Positions 1-11,210 are shown, counted from the stretch's first letter. The stretch: DNA of 64,000 bases from Theropithecus gelada (GCF_003255815.1 NC_037682.1:50555131-50619130), one strand, 5' to 3'. Translations and numbers: made by a program. The notes: generated by a model from the letters alone, not told the origin.

Positions 1-300
1 GCCAGGAAAGGAAATTAAGAAAAAGTGGCCAGTGAAGTGGAGTCATAAAAAAACAAGATACATTTGAATAAAGAGGGAATAGCCAGTTATGTCAAAAATG
101 TTAGAGATATCAAGTAAGATGAAGCCAGAAATATAACCCCTGGATTTGGCAACAAGGGGACCTTTAGTGACCTTTTCAAGAGCCATTTCACTGGCCTGAC
201 TGATGTAAGGTGGAGAGAGAATGAAAGGCAAGGAAAAAGTGACAGAGATAACTTTTTTATGAAACAGTAGCAGTAAGGTCAGAAGTCAAAGAGAGGGCTT

Positions 301-609
301 AAAAATAGCAGAAAACAGCCTGTAATCCCAGCACTTTGGGAGGCCGAGACGGGCGGATCACGAGGTCGGGAGATCGAGACCATCCTGGCTAACAGGGTGA
401 AACCCCGTCTCTACTAAAAAATACAAAAAACTAGCCGGGCGAGGTGGCGGGCGCCTGTAGTCCCAGCTACTCGGGAGGCTGAGGCAGGAGAATGGCGTGA
501 ACCCGGGAGGCAGAGCTTGCAGTGAGCCGAGATCTGGCCACTGCACTCCAGCCTGGGTGACAGAGCGAGACTCCACCTCAAAAAAAAAAAAAAAAATAGC
601 AGAAAACAG
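301..609 (+). mobile_element. 5'-truncated AluY, Old World monkey type
   Basis: The Alu body (about 319-591) lacks the first ~20 bases and is flanked by a perfect 18-bp target duplication AAAAATAGCAGAAAACAG (301-318 and 592-609). The right monomer reads GAGATCTGGCCACTGC instead of the human AluY GATCGCGCCACTGC, with ACTAGCCGGGCGAGG in the linker. Both are features of cercopithecine AluYR-like copies. Confidence 0.9.
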
Positions 610-884
610 ATATGTTTGCATGCTGATGAGAATGATCCAGTGTAAAGGAGCAAATTGATGCAAGAGTGAAAAACAAGAGGGTGGGGGAGGATGGACCCAG
701 AGCCTAGAGGTGCTGGCTTTTGAAAGATGCTGGGACACTCCCTCCTAACACATATGAAAGCAACTAACATCGGTATTTTAGAGCTTCCACTCAGTTCCTA
801 AGTCAAAACGCTGGGGGACATCCTATACGTATTATCATTTAACCCTACAGCCAACTAGTCCTATCGAGCTCCAAAATAAGCCAG

Positions 885-985
885 AAGCTCCATAAGGTCA
901 GGAGCTAGGTCTTATTTCACTTTGTATTGTCAGCACCAGGATTGTGCTTGGCATAGCTTAGGTCTCTAGCAAAGAATGCAAAGCC
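885..985 (+). repeat. L2-like fragment
   Basis: Resembles the L2 3' end (CTCCATAAGGTCAGGAGC ... GCTTGGCATAG). The neighbouring stretch 610-884 holds nothing I recognise. Low confidence because it is short and diverged. Confidence 0.4.
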
Positions 986-1075
986 CCAATGGTAGGTAGC
1001 ATCATGGAAAGATGAGAGATATTTGGAGGCAGTTGGTCTCCTAACATCATTTAAGTCATGTCTCCTTGGGCACTC

Positions 1076-1507
1076 TGATGGTTAATTTTATGTCAACTCG
1101 ACTGGACTAAGGGATGCCCAGGTAGCTGGTAAAACATTATTTCTGTGCATGTTTGTGAGGATGTTTCTGAAACAGATTAGCATTTGAATGGGTAGACTGA
1201 GCAAAGAAGATCACCCTCACCAAAGAGGGTGGGTAACGTCCAGTCTTTAGAGACCATGCGTAGAACAAACAGGCAGAGGAAAGGTGAATTCTCTGTCTGT
1301 TTGAGCTGGTGCATTCATCTTCTTCTGCTCTTGGACATAAGCACTTCTGTTTCCCTGGCTTTCAGATGCAGACTGGTACTTACACTATTGGCTCTCCAGT
1401 TCTTGGGACTTTAGGCTTGGACTGGGATTTACACCACTGGCCCACCTGGGCCTCCAGCTTCCAGACCTTCCAGTCCCTCATAATAAATCTCTTTCTATAT
1501 ATCTACA
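1076..1507 (+). mobile_element. ERVL-type LTR fragment (MLT2-like), truncated
   Basis: Begins with a GGTTAATTTTATGTCAACT-like start, contains GATTAGCATTTGAATG and ends AATAAATCTCTTTCTATATA, all familiar from ERVL-group LTRs. Its 3' end is cut off by the MST-type element starting at 1508. The exact subfamily is not resolved. Confidence 0.55.
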
Positions 1508-1885
1508 TTATATGGTTTGGCTCTTTGTCCCCACCCAAATCCCACATCGAATTGTAATTCCCAGTGTTGAAGGAGGGGCCTAATGGGAGATGATTGAATC
1601 GGAGGGGCAGACTTTCCCCTTGCTGTTCTCATGATACAGTTCTCATGAGATCTGGTTGTTTGAAAGTGTGTAGCACCTCCCCCTTCCCCCTTTCTCTCTC
1701 CTGCCAGCCATGTAAAGATGTGTTTGGTTCCCCTCCACCTTCCACCATGATTGTAAGTTTCCTGAGGCCTCTACAGCCATGCCTTCTGCACAGCCTGCAG
1801 ATCTGTGAGTCAAATAAACTTCTTTCTTTATAAACTACCCAGTCTCAGGTAGGTTTTTATAGCAATGTGAGAACAGACTAATACA
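1508..1885 (+). mobile_element. 5' LTR of an MST-type MaLR element
   Basis: Typical ATATGGTTTGGCTCTTTGTC start, CCACCCAAATC, CTCATGAGATCTGGTTG, ACCATGATTGTAAGTTTCC, AATAAACTTCTTTC and an end at GACTAATACA. It pairs with the 3' LTR at 3839-4220. Confidence 0.85.
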
Positions 1886-1892
1886 GAAAATT

Positions 1893-2195
1893 GGGCCAGG
1901 TGTGGTGGATCATGCCTGTAATGCCAGCACTTTGGGAGGCAGAGGCAGGTGGATCACTCAAGGGCAGGAGTTCAAGACAAGCCTAACCAACATAGTGAAA
2001 CCCAAAAAATACAAAAATTAGCTGGGCATGGTGGCATGCACCTGTAGTCCCAGCTACTCAGGACGCTGAGGTGGGAGAATCATTTGAACCCAGGAGGCAG
2101 AGGTTGCAGTGAGCCAAGATCGTGCCACTGCACTCCAGCCTGGGTGACAGAGTGAGACCCTGTCTCAAAAAAAAAAAAAAAAAAAAAAAAAAAAA
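1893..2195 (+). mobile_element. Alu (S/J type)
   Basis: Full-length dimer with a 29-base poly-A tail, inserted just behind the 5' LTR, between it and the primer-binding region of the MaLR element. A deletion in the left monomer removed part of the CCCCGTCTCTACT segment. Confidence 0.9.
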
Positions 2196-2198
2196 GCA

Positions 2199-3838
2199 AA
2201 AAAAAAACCTGGTACTGAGAGTGGGGTATTGCTATCAAAATACCTTAAAATGTGGAAGCAACTTTGGAAGTGGGTAAGCGACAGAGGTTGGAACAATCTG
2301 GAGAGCTCAGAAGAAGACAGGAAGATGAGGGAAAGTTTGGAACTTCCTAGAGACTTGTTAAATTGTTGTGAACAAAATGCTGATAGTAATATGGACAATT
2401 AAGTCTGGACTGAGGAGGTCTTAGATGGAGATGAGAAACTTAGTGGGAACTGGAGTAAAGGTCACTCTTGCTGTGCTTTAGCAAAGAGATTGGTGGCGTT
2501 GTGCCCCTGCTCTAGGGATCTGTTAAACTTTGAACTTGAGAAAGATGATTTATTTAGGGAATCTGGTGGAAGAAATTTCCAAGCAGCAAAGCATTCAAGA
2601 TTTGGCCTGGCTGCTTCCAAAAGCCTACATTCATTTGTACAAGCAAAACAACAACAACAACAACAACAAAAACCCCTGAAATTGGAGCTTATATTTAAAA
2701 GGAAAGCAGAGCATAAAAGCTTGGAAAATTTGCAGCCTGGCCATGTGATAGGAAAAAAAAAATTCATGGGAGGAATTCAAGCCTGCTGCAGAAATTTGCA
2801 TAAGTAAAAGGTGCCAAAAGTTAATAGCCAAGATAATGGGGAAAATACCTGGAAGACACTTCAGAGATCTTTATAGCAGCCCCTCCCATCACAGGCCCAG
2901 AGGCCTAGGACAAAAACATGGTTTTATGAGCCAGGCCCAGGGCCCCACTGCTCTGTGCAGCCTCTGGACATGGTGCCCTGTATTGCAGCTGCTCCAGCTC
3001 TAGCCATGGCTAAAAGGGCCACAGATATGTCTCAAGCCACTGCTCCAGAGCATATAAAACCTTGGCAGCTTCCACGTGGTGCTAAGTGTGCAGATTTACA
3101 GAGATCAAGAGTTGAGGCTTGGGAACCTCTGCCAAGATTTCAGAGGATGTATGGAAACACCTGGATGTCCAGGCAGAAGTCTGCTACAGGGGCAGAGCCC
3201 TCATGGAGAACCTCTGCTAGGGCAGTGCAGGAGGAAAATGTGGGATTGCAGCCCCCACACAGATACCCAACTGGGGCACTGCCTAGTGGAGCTGTCAAAG
3301 ACAGCCACCATCCTCCAGAACCCAGAATATCCACTGACACCTTGCACCGGGCACCCGGAAAATCTGCAGGCACTCAACACCAGCTCATGAAAGCAGCCAC
3401 AAGGCCTGTACCCTGCAGAGTCACAAGGGTGGAACTGTTCAAGGCCTTAGGAGTTCACCCCTTGCATCAGTGTGGCCTGAATATGAGCTATGGAATCAAG
3501 GAGGTTATTTTGGAGCTTTAAGATTTAATGACTGCCCTGCTGGGTTTTGGACTTGCATGGGGCCTGTAGCCCTTTGTTTTGGACAATTTCTCTTTTTGGA
3601 ATGGGAACATTTACTCAATGCTTATGCCCCCATTGTATCTCAGAAGTAACTAACTTGTTTCTGATTTTACAGGCTCATAGGTAGTGGAAGAAACTTGCCC
3701 TGTCTCAAATGAGACTTTGGACTTGGATTTTTGAGTTAATGCAAGAATAACTTAAGACTTCAGGGTACTGTTGGGAAGGCATGATTGTGTTTTGAAATAT
3801 GAGGAGGACTTGAGATTTTGGATGGGCCAGGGGCAGAA
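2199..3838 (+). mobile_element. MST-int: internal region of the MaLR element
   Basis: Starts with CTGGTACTGAGAGTGGGG, the conserved MaLR/ERVL primer-binding neighbourhood, and runs to the 3' LTR. MaLR interiors are old, non-autonomous retrovirus-like sequence. One 188-codon open frame (2955-3521) survives in it. It shows no motif I can assign and lies in a segment common to many MaLR interiors. No functional protein is inferred. Confidence 0.8.
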
Positions 3839-4220
3839 TGATATGGTTGGCTCTGTGTCCCCACCCAAATCTCATGTCAAATTGTAATTCCCAGTGTTGG
3901 AGAAGGGATCAGGTAGGGGGTGAATGGATCATGGAGGTGGACTTCCCCCTTTTCCCCCTTGCTGTTTTGATGATACAGTTCTCATGAGATCTGGTTGCTT
4001 GAAAGTGTGTAGTACCTCTCCCTTCTCTCTCTCTCTCTCTCTCTCGCTCTCTCTTTCTCTCTCCTGTCAGCCATGTGAAGATGTACTTGCTTCGCCTTTG
4101 CCTTCTGCCATGATTATAAGTTTCCTGAGGCCTCTCCAACCATGACTCCTGTACAGCCTGCAGAACTGTGGGTCAACTAAACCTCTTTTCTTTATAAACT
4201 ATCCAGTCTCAGATAATACA
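3839..4220 (+). mobile_element. 3' LTR of the MST-type element
   Basis: Starts TGATATGGTTGGCTCTGTG and ends CAGATAATACA. It is diverged from the 5' LTR. It contains a (TC)n expansion at about 4025-4060 and has lost bases near its end. The 5-bp flanks (CTACA left, GGTAC right) do not match, so the target duplication is no longer visible. Confidence 0.85.
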
Positions 4221-5246
4221 GGTACCTGTCCACCACGCTTTCCCTCAATGACCAGAGGAAAGCATGTCCTTGAGTTTCCTCTGCTCTCAAGAAAGTCATT
4301 GCCTCACTTTTCCTTATTGAGATCATGTTCAAGACCTTGCCCAGAAGCCAACTGCTCCTCTGCAGCTCTAAAAATCAATGTCTTGGGCTAGCTACTGACA
4401 CTGTGAGGGCCTGTTCTTCAATGGTCCTTTTCCATACTTGATTAATAAATTGTGAGAAGCTTGCTTGTCTCCTTGAAAGCTCCTGACTGTAGAGATGGGG
4501 GAGGGCTCTCGACAGTGACCACTCAGAGACCCCTGGAGAAAAATTATTCAAGGCATTGCAGGCTTTGACCTGGGTCAGCCTGGAAATTTGCCCTTTAAGC
4601 AACTAAGAGAGAGTCACATCAATACAGTCTAATTTCTGAGGCTGTAAAGCTCCCAGATCAGCAAGACATAATTTGGTTAATAGCTTTTAATATTGGAAGA
4701 GGAGATTAATAAACTCCCATTTTAAAAGCATTGTAATTTCTTAAAGTTCCCTGTGGAAGCAAGTTTTCATGTGAAACTTGTTCAGCTCATACAGATGTGT
4801 CAAGGTAAGAAGAAATAAGCCTTAATCCAGAATACATGGCCCTAAGGTTCAGTGACTAAAACAGGCCCCCTGGAGACTGAGTTGTGTGGGGTTCTTGCAG
4901 GTCAAGTTCCTTTCCTTTGTGAAAATTACTGACAGAATTTCTGTGAAGGAGCTCCAGAAACACTTGAGAGCTATGCAAACTGTAATGAACACCTTGGGTA
5001 GTAGCTAAGTACAGATGGTTAATGAGCAAGCAAGAGAGAAACAGCAAAGATGAGCTATCTCTGAGTCACAGTGAGAAAATAAGCAAAGGAAACCCAGGCT
5101 CAAGAATGTAAGGCAGGTGAGAGAAGGAATAGCAATGGCTGAGGACACAGGAAGGCCAGAAGCAGGTCCAGGCTGAGCAGGGAACAGAAGGAGGAGCTCT
5201 CAGAGAGTATTAGGGTTGCAAGAGTTCTTGAGCTGATCTAGTTTTA
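4221..5246. other. No gene or repeat recognised
   Basis: Intergenic, moderately AT-rich sequence. Short open frames only, none with recognisable protein similarity. Confidence 0.6.
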
Positions 5247-5559
5247 TTTGTTTTTGTTTTGTTTTGTTTTGTTTTTTGAGACAGAGTCTCACTCTGTCAC
5301 CCAGGCTGGAGTGCAATGGTGTGCTCTCAGCTCAACACAACCTCTACCTCCTGGGTTCAAGCAATTCTCCTGCCTCAGTCTCCTATGTAGCTGGGATTAC
5401 AGGCTGGCACATGTCACCACTACTGGCTATTTTTTGTATTTTTGGTAGAGATAGGGTTTCACCATGTTGGACAGGCTGGTCTTGAACTCCTGACCTCAGC
5501 AATCCACCTCAGCCTCCCAAAGTGCTGCGATTACAGGCATAAGCCACTGCACCCAGCTA
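5247..5559 (-). mobile_element. Alu (S type), inverted
   Basis: Reverse-complement Alu beginning with a T-rich tail. Target duplication CTGAT(C/G)TAGTTTTA at 5233-5246 and 5560-5573 (one mismatch). Confidence 0.92.
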
Positions 5560-5573
5560 CTGATGTAGTTTTA

Positions 5574-5645
5574 ATGCTCCATCTGACATATGAGAAGGTA
5601 GAGGCCCAGAGAGAGAGTGACCTGCACAAGGTCATCAATATGAGT
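5574..5645 (-). repeat. MIR fragment
   Basis: GAGGCCCAGAGAG...GTGACCTGCACAAGGTCA is the MIR core in reverse orientation. Confidence 0.65.
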
Positions 5646-6475
5646 GCCTAATTTGACTTATTACTGCCAAAAGACAAGCCAGAGAAGGACATTTTCCTGA
5701 GACCAGCCTGTACTTGGGTAGGTACCTAGAGACCCAGGGCCTGTCTTCTCAGCTGGATTCAGCTGGCCTCTCTTCTCTGATCTGAGGCTGCTAGCTTGCT
5801 ACTGCTTTAATGTCTGAAATCAGGTGGGTTTTGCTTCTAACACTTTTCCCTCATAATAGAGGTTCCTGCAATTTATAGAGGGGATGACATGCAGAAGAAG
5901 ATGCTAGTATTGTAGTATTGTCAAGGCTGAGAACACTGTGTGGAGACCTTGGGCATTGGCAGCAAAGATAGTAGCCTCACAGACAGCCCCAGTCAAGTCT
6001 GCAGGAAAGCCCTACCTTCCATGCCATCCAACCTATCAAGCCAAGATACTACTAATTTCCCAGTAGTCATTTCAGGAGGTTTCCAGAAGCTTAAGGGCTT
6101 CTCCCAAAGCTGCCTTGACAGAACCAGCAATTCAACATGCTGCCTCTGTTGCCCAAGTACTCTCCTGAGGACCCAAAACACAGAAGTTTCATTACTAGGG
6201 GTCCCGTTATCCTGGGTCAGGTTAACAAACCTCCTTATTATCCTTCTGCTGGGCCAAATGCTGCTCTGTAGGACAGGGCAGACGAGAATCTGAAACCCTG
6301 GCTGGTGTACAAAGGATGTACCATAGGCCTCCATAAGCTCTGACTTCTGACCTTCATAGCTGGGACCACTGATTTCCTGCCCAAGGTCACCTTCAGAGCT
6401 GCCTTGGGCACCAGTCCTAGCCTAATTGCTAGTTCCAGTCTAGAAGCAGCTTTCCTAGGACAAAAACAAAGAGTC
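5646..6475. other. No gene or repeat recognised
   Basis: Contains overlapping open frames of 113-129 codons on both strands (for example 5940-6293 plus), none resembling a known protein or showing splice structure. Confidence 0.55.
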
Positions 6476-6556
6476 TTTTCCCTTCCTTTCCTTTCCCTTC
6501 CCTCCCCTCCTCTCTCCTCCCCTCCCCTCCCCTTCCCTGCCCTCCCCTCTTCATTC
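6476..6556 (+). repeat. Polypyrimidine (CCCTT/CCCCT)n tract
   Basis: About 80 bases almost entirely C and T. Its mirror-like runs of CCCCTCC could support triplex formation. Confidence 0.85.
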
Positions 6557-6969
6557 CTATCTGGCCTGGGGAGCCCATGCCCATAGTTGTTTCCTAATCT
6601 CAAACCTCTCTGCTGCAAACTGTACACAGACTTTGCCTCTGTGGCTACTGTCTGGATAGTTACCAGTGGGCTCCCTGGCTTCCACTTCTAGCCATCCCCA
6701 GTTTGCATTTTCCTGTACATCTTGTATCTCATTATTATAGGGACAAAGAGGTCAGAAGAGGAAGCTCTACCCTTGGGCTCATGGCAACCAATACATGTTC
6801 CAGTCCTGGTAAATGAGGTCAACTGCACAAGCCCTTTAGTATCCCTTCTAAGCCTGTTGGCAAAGTGCCTTGGGCATGAAAGTTTAGTGGGCAGAACAAC
6901 ACAAGACTTCACATATTGACTTCCAAGGTATGTAGCTAAGATTCCTGTGGTTTAATTCAACAATAATTT

Positions 6970-7016
6970 GAGGGAGGGAGGGAGGGAGGGAGAAAAGGAG
7001 GGAGGGAAGGAAGGAA
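6970..7016 (+). repeat. (GGGA)n polypurine repeat
   Basis: GAGG/GGGA units grading into GGAA units. It is a polypurine tract 400 bases from the polypyrimidine tract at 6476. 7017-7494 holds nothing recognised. Confidence 0.85.
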
Positions 7017-8100
7017 TGAATTACAGGCTGTAAAAAAGAGTGACTTAGTCATTTGGATCAAAAATTAGAATTATCTTTGGAATCATTAAAGCTGAAAGAA
7101 AAGTGAAGTATAGCGAAACATGTTAGTACAAGGTTGTATGATGGTTGGGATTGTAGCTTTTCATGGGTATGGTCATCATTTTAGGAGTTTGAGGAAGGTG
7201 GGACAGAGACCAAGTCTGTAAGGAGCCAACAGTTCATATACTCATTCATCTGACAATCTTGTTAACTACGAATTGGTATGTGCTAGCCCCAGACCACTCA
7301 TGAAGAGGCAAAATGGCCATTGGCTCCTCAGCGGACAAATGAGACTGGATTTGACTCCAGCAAGGAGAGAGGCAGCCTGACCAGAGACTTCACAACACTC
7401 TAACCAGATTTTACTGCAGCTCTTTGGCGAAAAAAGTTAAAAGGTAGAGTCCTTTGAATGTCTATTTTTCATGCATTTCTATCCCACCCTTGTCATTTAG
7501 ATCAGGGGTTCCCAACCCCTGGGCCACAGACTGGTACAATCCATGGCTTGTTAGGAACTGGGCCTCATAGCAGGAGGTGAGTGGTGGGGCGAGAAAAGCT
7601 TCATCTGTATTTACAGCCCCTGCTCATAGCTCACACTGTGGCCTGAGCTCCACCTCCTGTCAGATCAGCAGTGGCATTAGATTTTCATAGGAGTGCAAAC
7701 CCTACTGTGAACTGCACATGCGAGGGATCTAGGTTGCACCCTCCTTATGAGAATCTAATGCCTGATGATCTGAGGTGGAGCCAAGGCAGCAATGCTAGTG
7801 CTGGTGAGTGACTGCAAATACAGATAAACATTAGCAGAGAGGTTTGACTGCACGGAGACCATAATAAATCAACTGCTTGCAGACATATCAAAACCCTATC
7901 AGTGAGTGGAAAGTAATAAGCTGCATTTAGTGGCAAGCTCTATAGTGGCAAGTGAATTGATTTACTTCAATTGTACAGCTGCTTCTGGTGGCAGGCTTTA
8001 AGTCAGAATCCAACACTTATTTAGTCTGCATGTGGCCCACGCATTATTTTATTTACCACTTCCATCCGTACCTCTTTTCTGCGCTGTGTGCTTATCTCAG

Positions 8101-10365
8101 TCAGTTTTGGTAAGCCCACAAGTTAACCCTAGCCAAAATTAGTAAAAAACAAACATCACTGGAGAGCTTCTTTGAAAAGAAGGAAAGACCCAATGATGAG
8201 ATAGCAGAAGACTCTAAGACTGCCAACAAAAAGAAAGCTGCATTTAAAAGAAAATACCAAGAGTCCTTCTTAAAGTATGGGTTCATTGCAACAGGTGATT
8301 CACATTCTCTAAGCGTGCTTTGTATCATGTGTGGTGCCCAGCTATCCAATGAAGCCATAAAACCTTCAAAACTCCTTCGCAACCAGGAGACAAAGCACCT
8401 TGCGCTAAAAGGCAAGCCCTTGGCATTTTCCAAAGAAAGAAATGTGAACACAAAGAACACGATATGGTTTGACTGTGTCCCCACCCAGATCTCATCTTGA
8501 ATTGTAGCTCCCATAATTCCCACGTGTTATGGGAGGGACCTTGTGGGAGATAATTGGATCATGGGGGTGGTTTCCCCCATACTGTTCTCATGGTAGCAAA
8601 CAAGTCTCACGAGAACTGATGCTTTTATAAAGGGAAACCCCTTTTGCTTGGTTCTCATTCTCTCTCGTCTGCCACCATCAAAGACATGTGTTTTGCCTTC
8701 TGCCATGATTGTGAGGCCTCCCCAGCCACATCGAACTGTAAGTCCACTAAACCTTTTTTTAATAAATTACCCAGTCTCAGGTATGTCTTCATTAGCAGCG
8801 TGAAAATGGAATAATACCAAACAGAAGCAATTGAAGGCCACCACTTCATTAAAAGTGTTTGCAGCAAGAGTGTAATTCTTAGTGGCTAATTGCATTGCTA
8901 AAGCAAAGAAGCCCTTTACTAATAGTGAAGAGTTGATTCTGCCTGCTGCTGAGGACATTTCATGAACTTTTAGGAGAGGCTGCAGTTCAAAAGGTGGCAT
9001 GTGTTCCTCTTTCAGCCAGCACCATAACTGGATGAATTGATGAAATAGCAGAGGATGCTGAGGCACAATTTTTAGAGAGGATTAGTGAGTCACCATGGTA
9101 TGCAATCCAGGTTAACAAGTCTACCAAGTTGACAACAAGGCAACAACACTCGTTTTTGTGCAATATATTTTCAGGAGGATGTGCATGGGGATGTGTTATG
9201 TGCACTTTTGTTGCCAACCAACACCACAGCTGCAGAACTATCCAAGTCCTTGAATGATTACATATCAGGAAATGTGGGTTGGTCATTTGGTGTCAGCATG
9301 TGCACGGATGGAGCAGCTGCCATGACTGGACAGCTTTCTTGTTTCACTACTCAGTTCAAAGAAGTTGCTTCTGAATGTGAATCTATGCACTGTGTCAGCC
9401 ATAGAGAAATGCTGGCTAGCTGAAAAATACCACCTGAACTTAACAATGTTTTGTGGGATATGATTAAAATTATCAACCACAATAAAGTACATGCCCTTAA
9501 TTCATATCTGTTCATGCAGCTCTGTGAGGAGACAGACACAGAGCACACACGTCTTCTCTTATACACAGAAAAGAGTTGGCTTCCTAAAGGTAGATCACTG
9601 GCCAGAGTTTTTGAGCTATGAGAGCCACTCCAGAGATTTCTTTTAGAAAAACAGTCACCACTGGCAGCACATTTCATTGACACAGAATGGGTCACAAAAC
9701 TTGCTTACTTGTGTGATATATTCAACCTGCTCAATCAATTCAATCTGTCATGCCAGGGGAGAACAACAACTGTGTTCAAGTTGGCAGATAAAGTGGTTGC
9801 ATTCAAAGCCAAACTGGAGTTATGGGGGTGACAAGTGAACATTGGGATTTTTGACATGTTTCAAACATAAGCAGAGATTTTGAAAGAGACTGAGCCAGGT
9901 CGTCTTTCTCCAAGCTGGCACATGATCACCTATCTCAGCTTTCAAAAGAGTTTGAGCATTACTTTTCAATAACGAAAACCCCCGAACTGGGAAGGAATAG
10001 ATCTGTGACCCATTTTTTAATAAGCCGGGTGAATCAGTTTTGTCCATGCTAGAAGGAGATCAACTGCCTGAGATCGCAAATGATGGTAGTCTTAAAAGTA
10101 TGTTTGAGCCAATGTAAAATCTCTATACATTCTGGATTAAGGTCAAGGTGGAATATCCCGAGATTGCCACAAAAGCGTTGAAAAGCCTGCTTCCATTTCC
10201 AACCTCCTACCTTTGCAGGATTTTCTGCAGTGACAGCAACCAAAATGAGATTACAGAGTATAATGGATATAAGAAACACACTTCGGGTGTCACTGTCTCC
10301 CATCACCCCCAGATAGGACCATCTAGTTGCAGGAAAACAAGCTCAGGACTCACTGGTTCTACATT
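8101..10365 (+). pseudogene. hAT transposase relic
   Basis: Broken coding remnant of a hAT transposase. At 8245-8440 a BED-finger-like segment is readable: KRKYQESFLKYGF, then CIMCGAQLSNEA, then KHLALKGKPLAF. The solo LTR 8460-8818 then interrupts the frame. Downstream, 9181-9423 reads DVLCALLLPTNTTAAEL and CTDGAAAMTG, the RNase H-like catalytic core region, before a stop at 9421-9423. Later, CIMLNS-like and dimerisation-domain pieces (EYPEIATKALKSLLPFPTSYLC-like region at 10147-10220) follow with further stops and frame changes. Several domesticated human genes come from related families, but this copy has multiple stops and no sign of selection. Confidence 0.85.
8460..8818 (+). mobile_element. 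Solo MST/THE1-type LTR inside the hAT element
   Basis: GATATGGTTTGACTGTGTCC start, CACGTGTTATGGGAGGGACC, TTTTATAAAGGG, ATTACCCAGTCTCAGGTATG and a TAATACC end. Possible 5-bp target duplication GAACA/AAACA (8455-8459 and 8819-8823). Confidence 0.85.
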
Positions 10366-10456
10366 ATGGTGAGTTGTATAATTATTTCATTATATATTGC
10401 AGTGTAAAAATAACAGAAAGAAAGTACACAATAAATGTAATGCACTGGAATCATCC

Positions 10457-10618
10457 TTGCTGCTAAACCAGGTATGAGACCTTTTCCTCTTGTTTCTTCA
10501 CCTGAGAAGCTGGGTTTTGTAGGAGTCCTTCCAGCTTTCCACTGTGAAATAATAAAATCTCTCCATTTCCTTTTGGCCTTCCCAGCTGGGGAGCTGCCTA
10601 ACCCTGACCCCCAGACTA
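10457..10618 (+). repeat. Local duplication, copy A (inside hAT element)
   Basis: 162 bp that matches 10937-11098 at a constant 480-bp offset, without indels and with about 15 mismatches (about 91% identity). It sits between the family's own GGAATCATCC and CCGGTCTGTGGAAAAATTG segments, which are normally only about 20 bases apart. The unit is therefore foreign to the transposon. Confidence 0.9.
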
Positions 10619-10764
10619 CCCCGGTCTGTGGAAAAATTGTCTTCCATGAAACCAGTCCCTGGTGCCAAAACGGTTGGGGACCATTGATTTAGATAATCTC
10701 TTCTAAAGCCTTTCACTTAAAGAATGTATCTCTGCTCTTTCTTCTCCCCTACTATCTTCAGGAA

Positions 10765-10890
10765 CATCATGAACTCAGACCCTGTGGCAATAAGAAATAG
10801 GTAGAATAAACGACTATACCCATTTCCAAGTGAGAAAACAGAGACTTGGCAAAGGTCACATGACTGGTAAGTGAAAGAAGAGTGTTAAAT
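10765..10890 (-). repeat. MIR fragment
   Basis: CCCATTTCCAAGTGAGAAAA and GACTTGGCAAAGGTCACATG are the MIR core in reverse orientation. The fragment lies between the two duplication copies. Confidence 0.65.
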
Positions 10891-10936
10891 GGGAAAATTA
10901 ATTGACCTGAGAACTCAAGAGTTTCTGGTCCTCTCT

Positions 10937-11098
10937 TTGTTGCTAAGCCAGGTATGAGACCTTTTCCTCTTGTGTCTTCACCTGAGAAGCTGGGTTTTGT
11001 AGGAGTCTTTCCAGCTTTCCACTGTGAAATAGTAAAATCTCTCTATTCCCTTTTAGCCTCCCCACCTGGGAGGCTTCCTAACCCTGACTCCCAGACCA
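10937..11098 (+). repeat. Local duplication, copy B (outside hAT element)
   Basis: Likely source copy of 10457-10618. It lies in ordinary flanking DNA 243 bp right of the transposon and contains GGTATGAGACCTTTTCCTCT and GAGAAGCTGGGTTTTGTAGG, as copy A does. Confidence 0.9.
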
Positions 11099-11210
11099 AC
11101 TCAATTAGAATCTGGGCAGGGAGTGGAACCCAGTTATCAGCATTTTGTAAAGCCCTCTCAGGAGATTCCAATGTGCATCCAAGGGTGGTGAGAACCAATG
11201 GGTTAGAAGT
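11099..11210 (+). mobile_element. MER5-like hAT MITE fragment
   Basis: AATTAGAATCTGGGCAGGG, TATCAGCATTTTGTAAAGC, AGATTCCAATGTGCATCC and GGTGAGAACCAATGGG follow the order of MER5A landmarks. Diverged. Confidence 0.55.

Larger units (their letters stand above)
7495..10694 (+). mobile_element. Complete hAT (Tip100/Zaphod-like) DNA transposon
   Basis: The element (7503-10686) starts CAGGGGTTCCCAACCCCTGG. Its right end in reverse complement reads CAATGGTCCCCAACC, so the terminal inverted repeats match at 13 of 15. It is flanked by a perfect 8-bp target duplication ATTTAGAT (7495-7502 and 10687-10694), the hAT hallmark. The interior carries a transposase relic (separate entry), a solo MaLR LTR and a 162-bp segment foreign to the family. 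Without the LTR it is about 2.8 kb, full autonomous size. It is long dead. Confidence 0.93.

Noticed and set aside
358..770. Overlapping minus-strand frames with SRLECSGQISAHC-like text
   Set aside because: This is the well-known spurious translation of Alu elements. The same applies to frames at 5248-5651, 27365-27779, 34842-35234, 54771-55037, 55221-55526 and 61496-61684.
2490..2807. Plus-strand frame with a short glutamine run
   Set aside because: Glutamines come from a CAA simple repeat inside the MaLR interior; no gene evidence.
8315..9423. Domesticated transposase gene
   Set aside because: The hAT frame is broken by a solo LTR, stops and shifts; no intact long frame remains.
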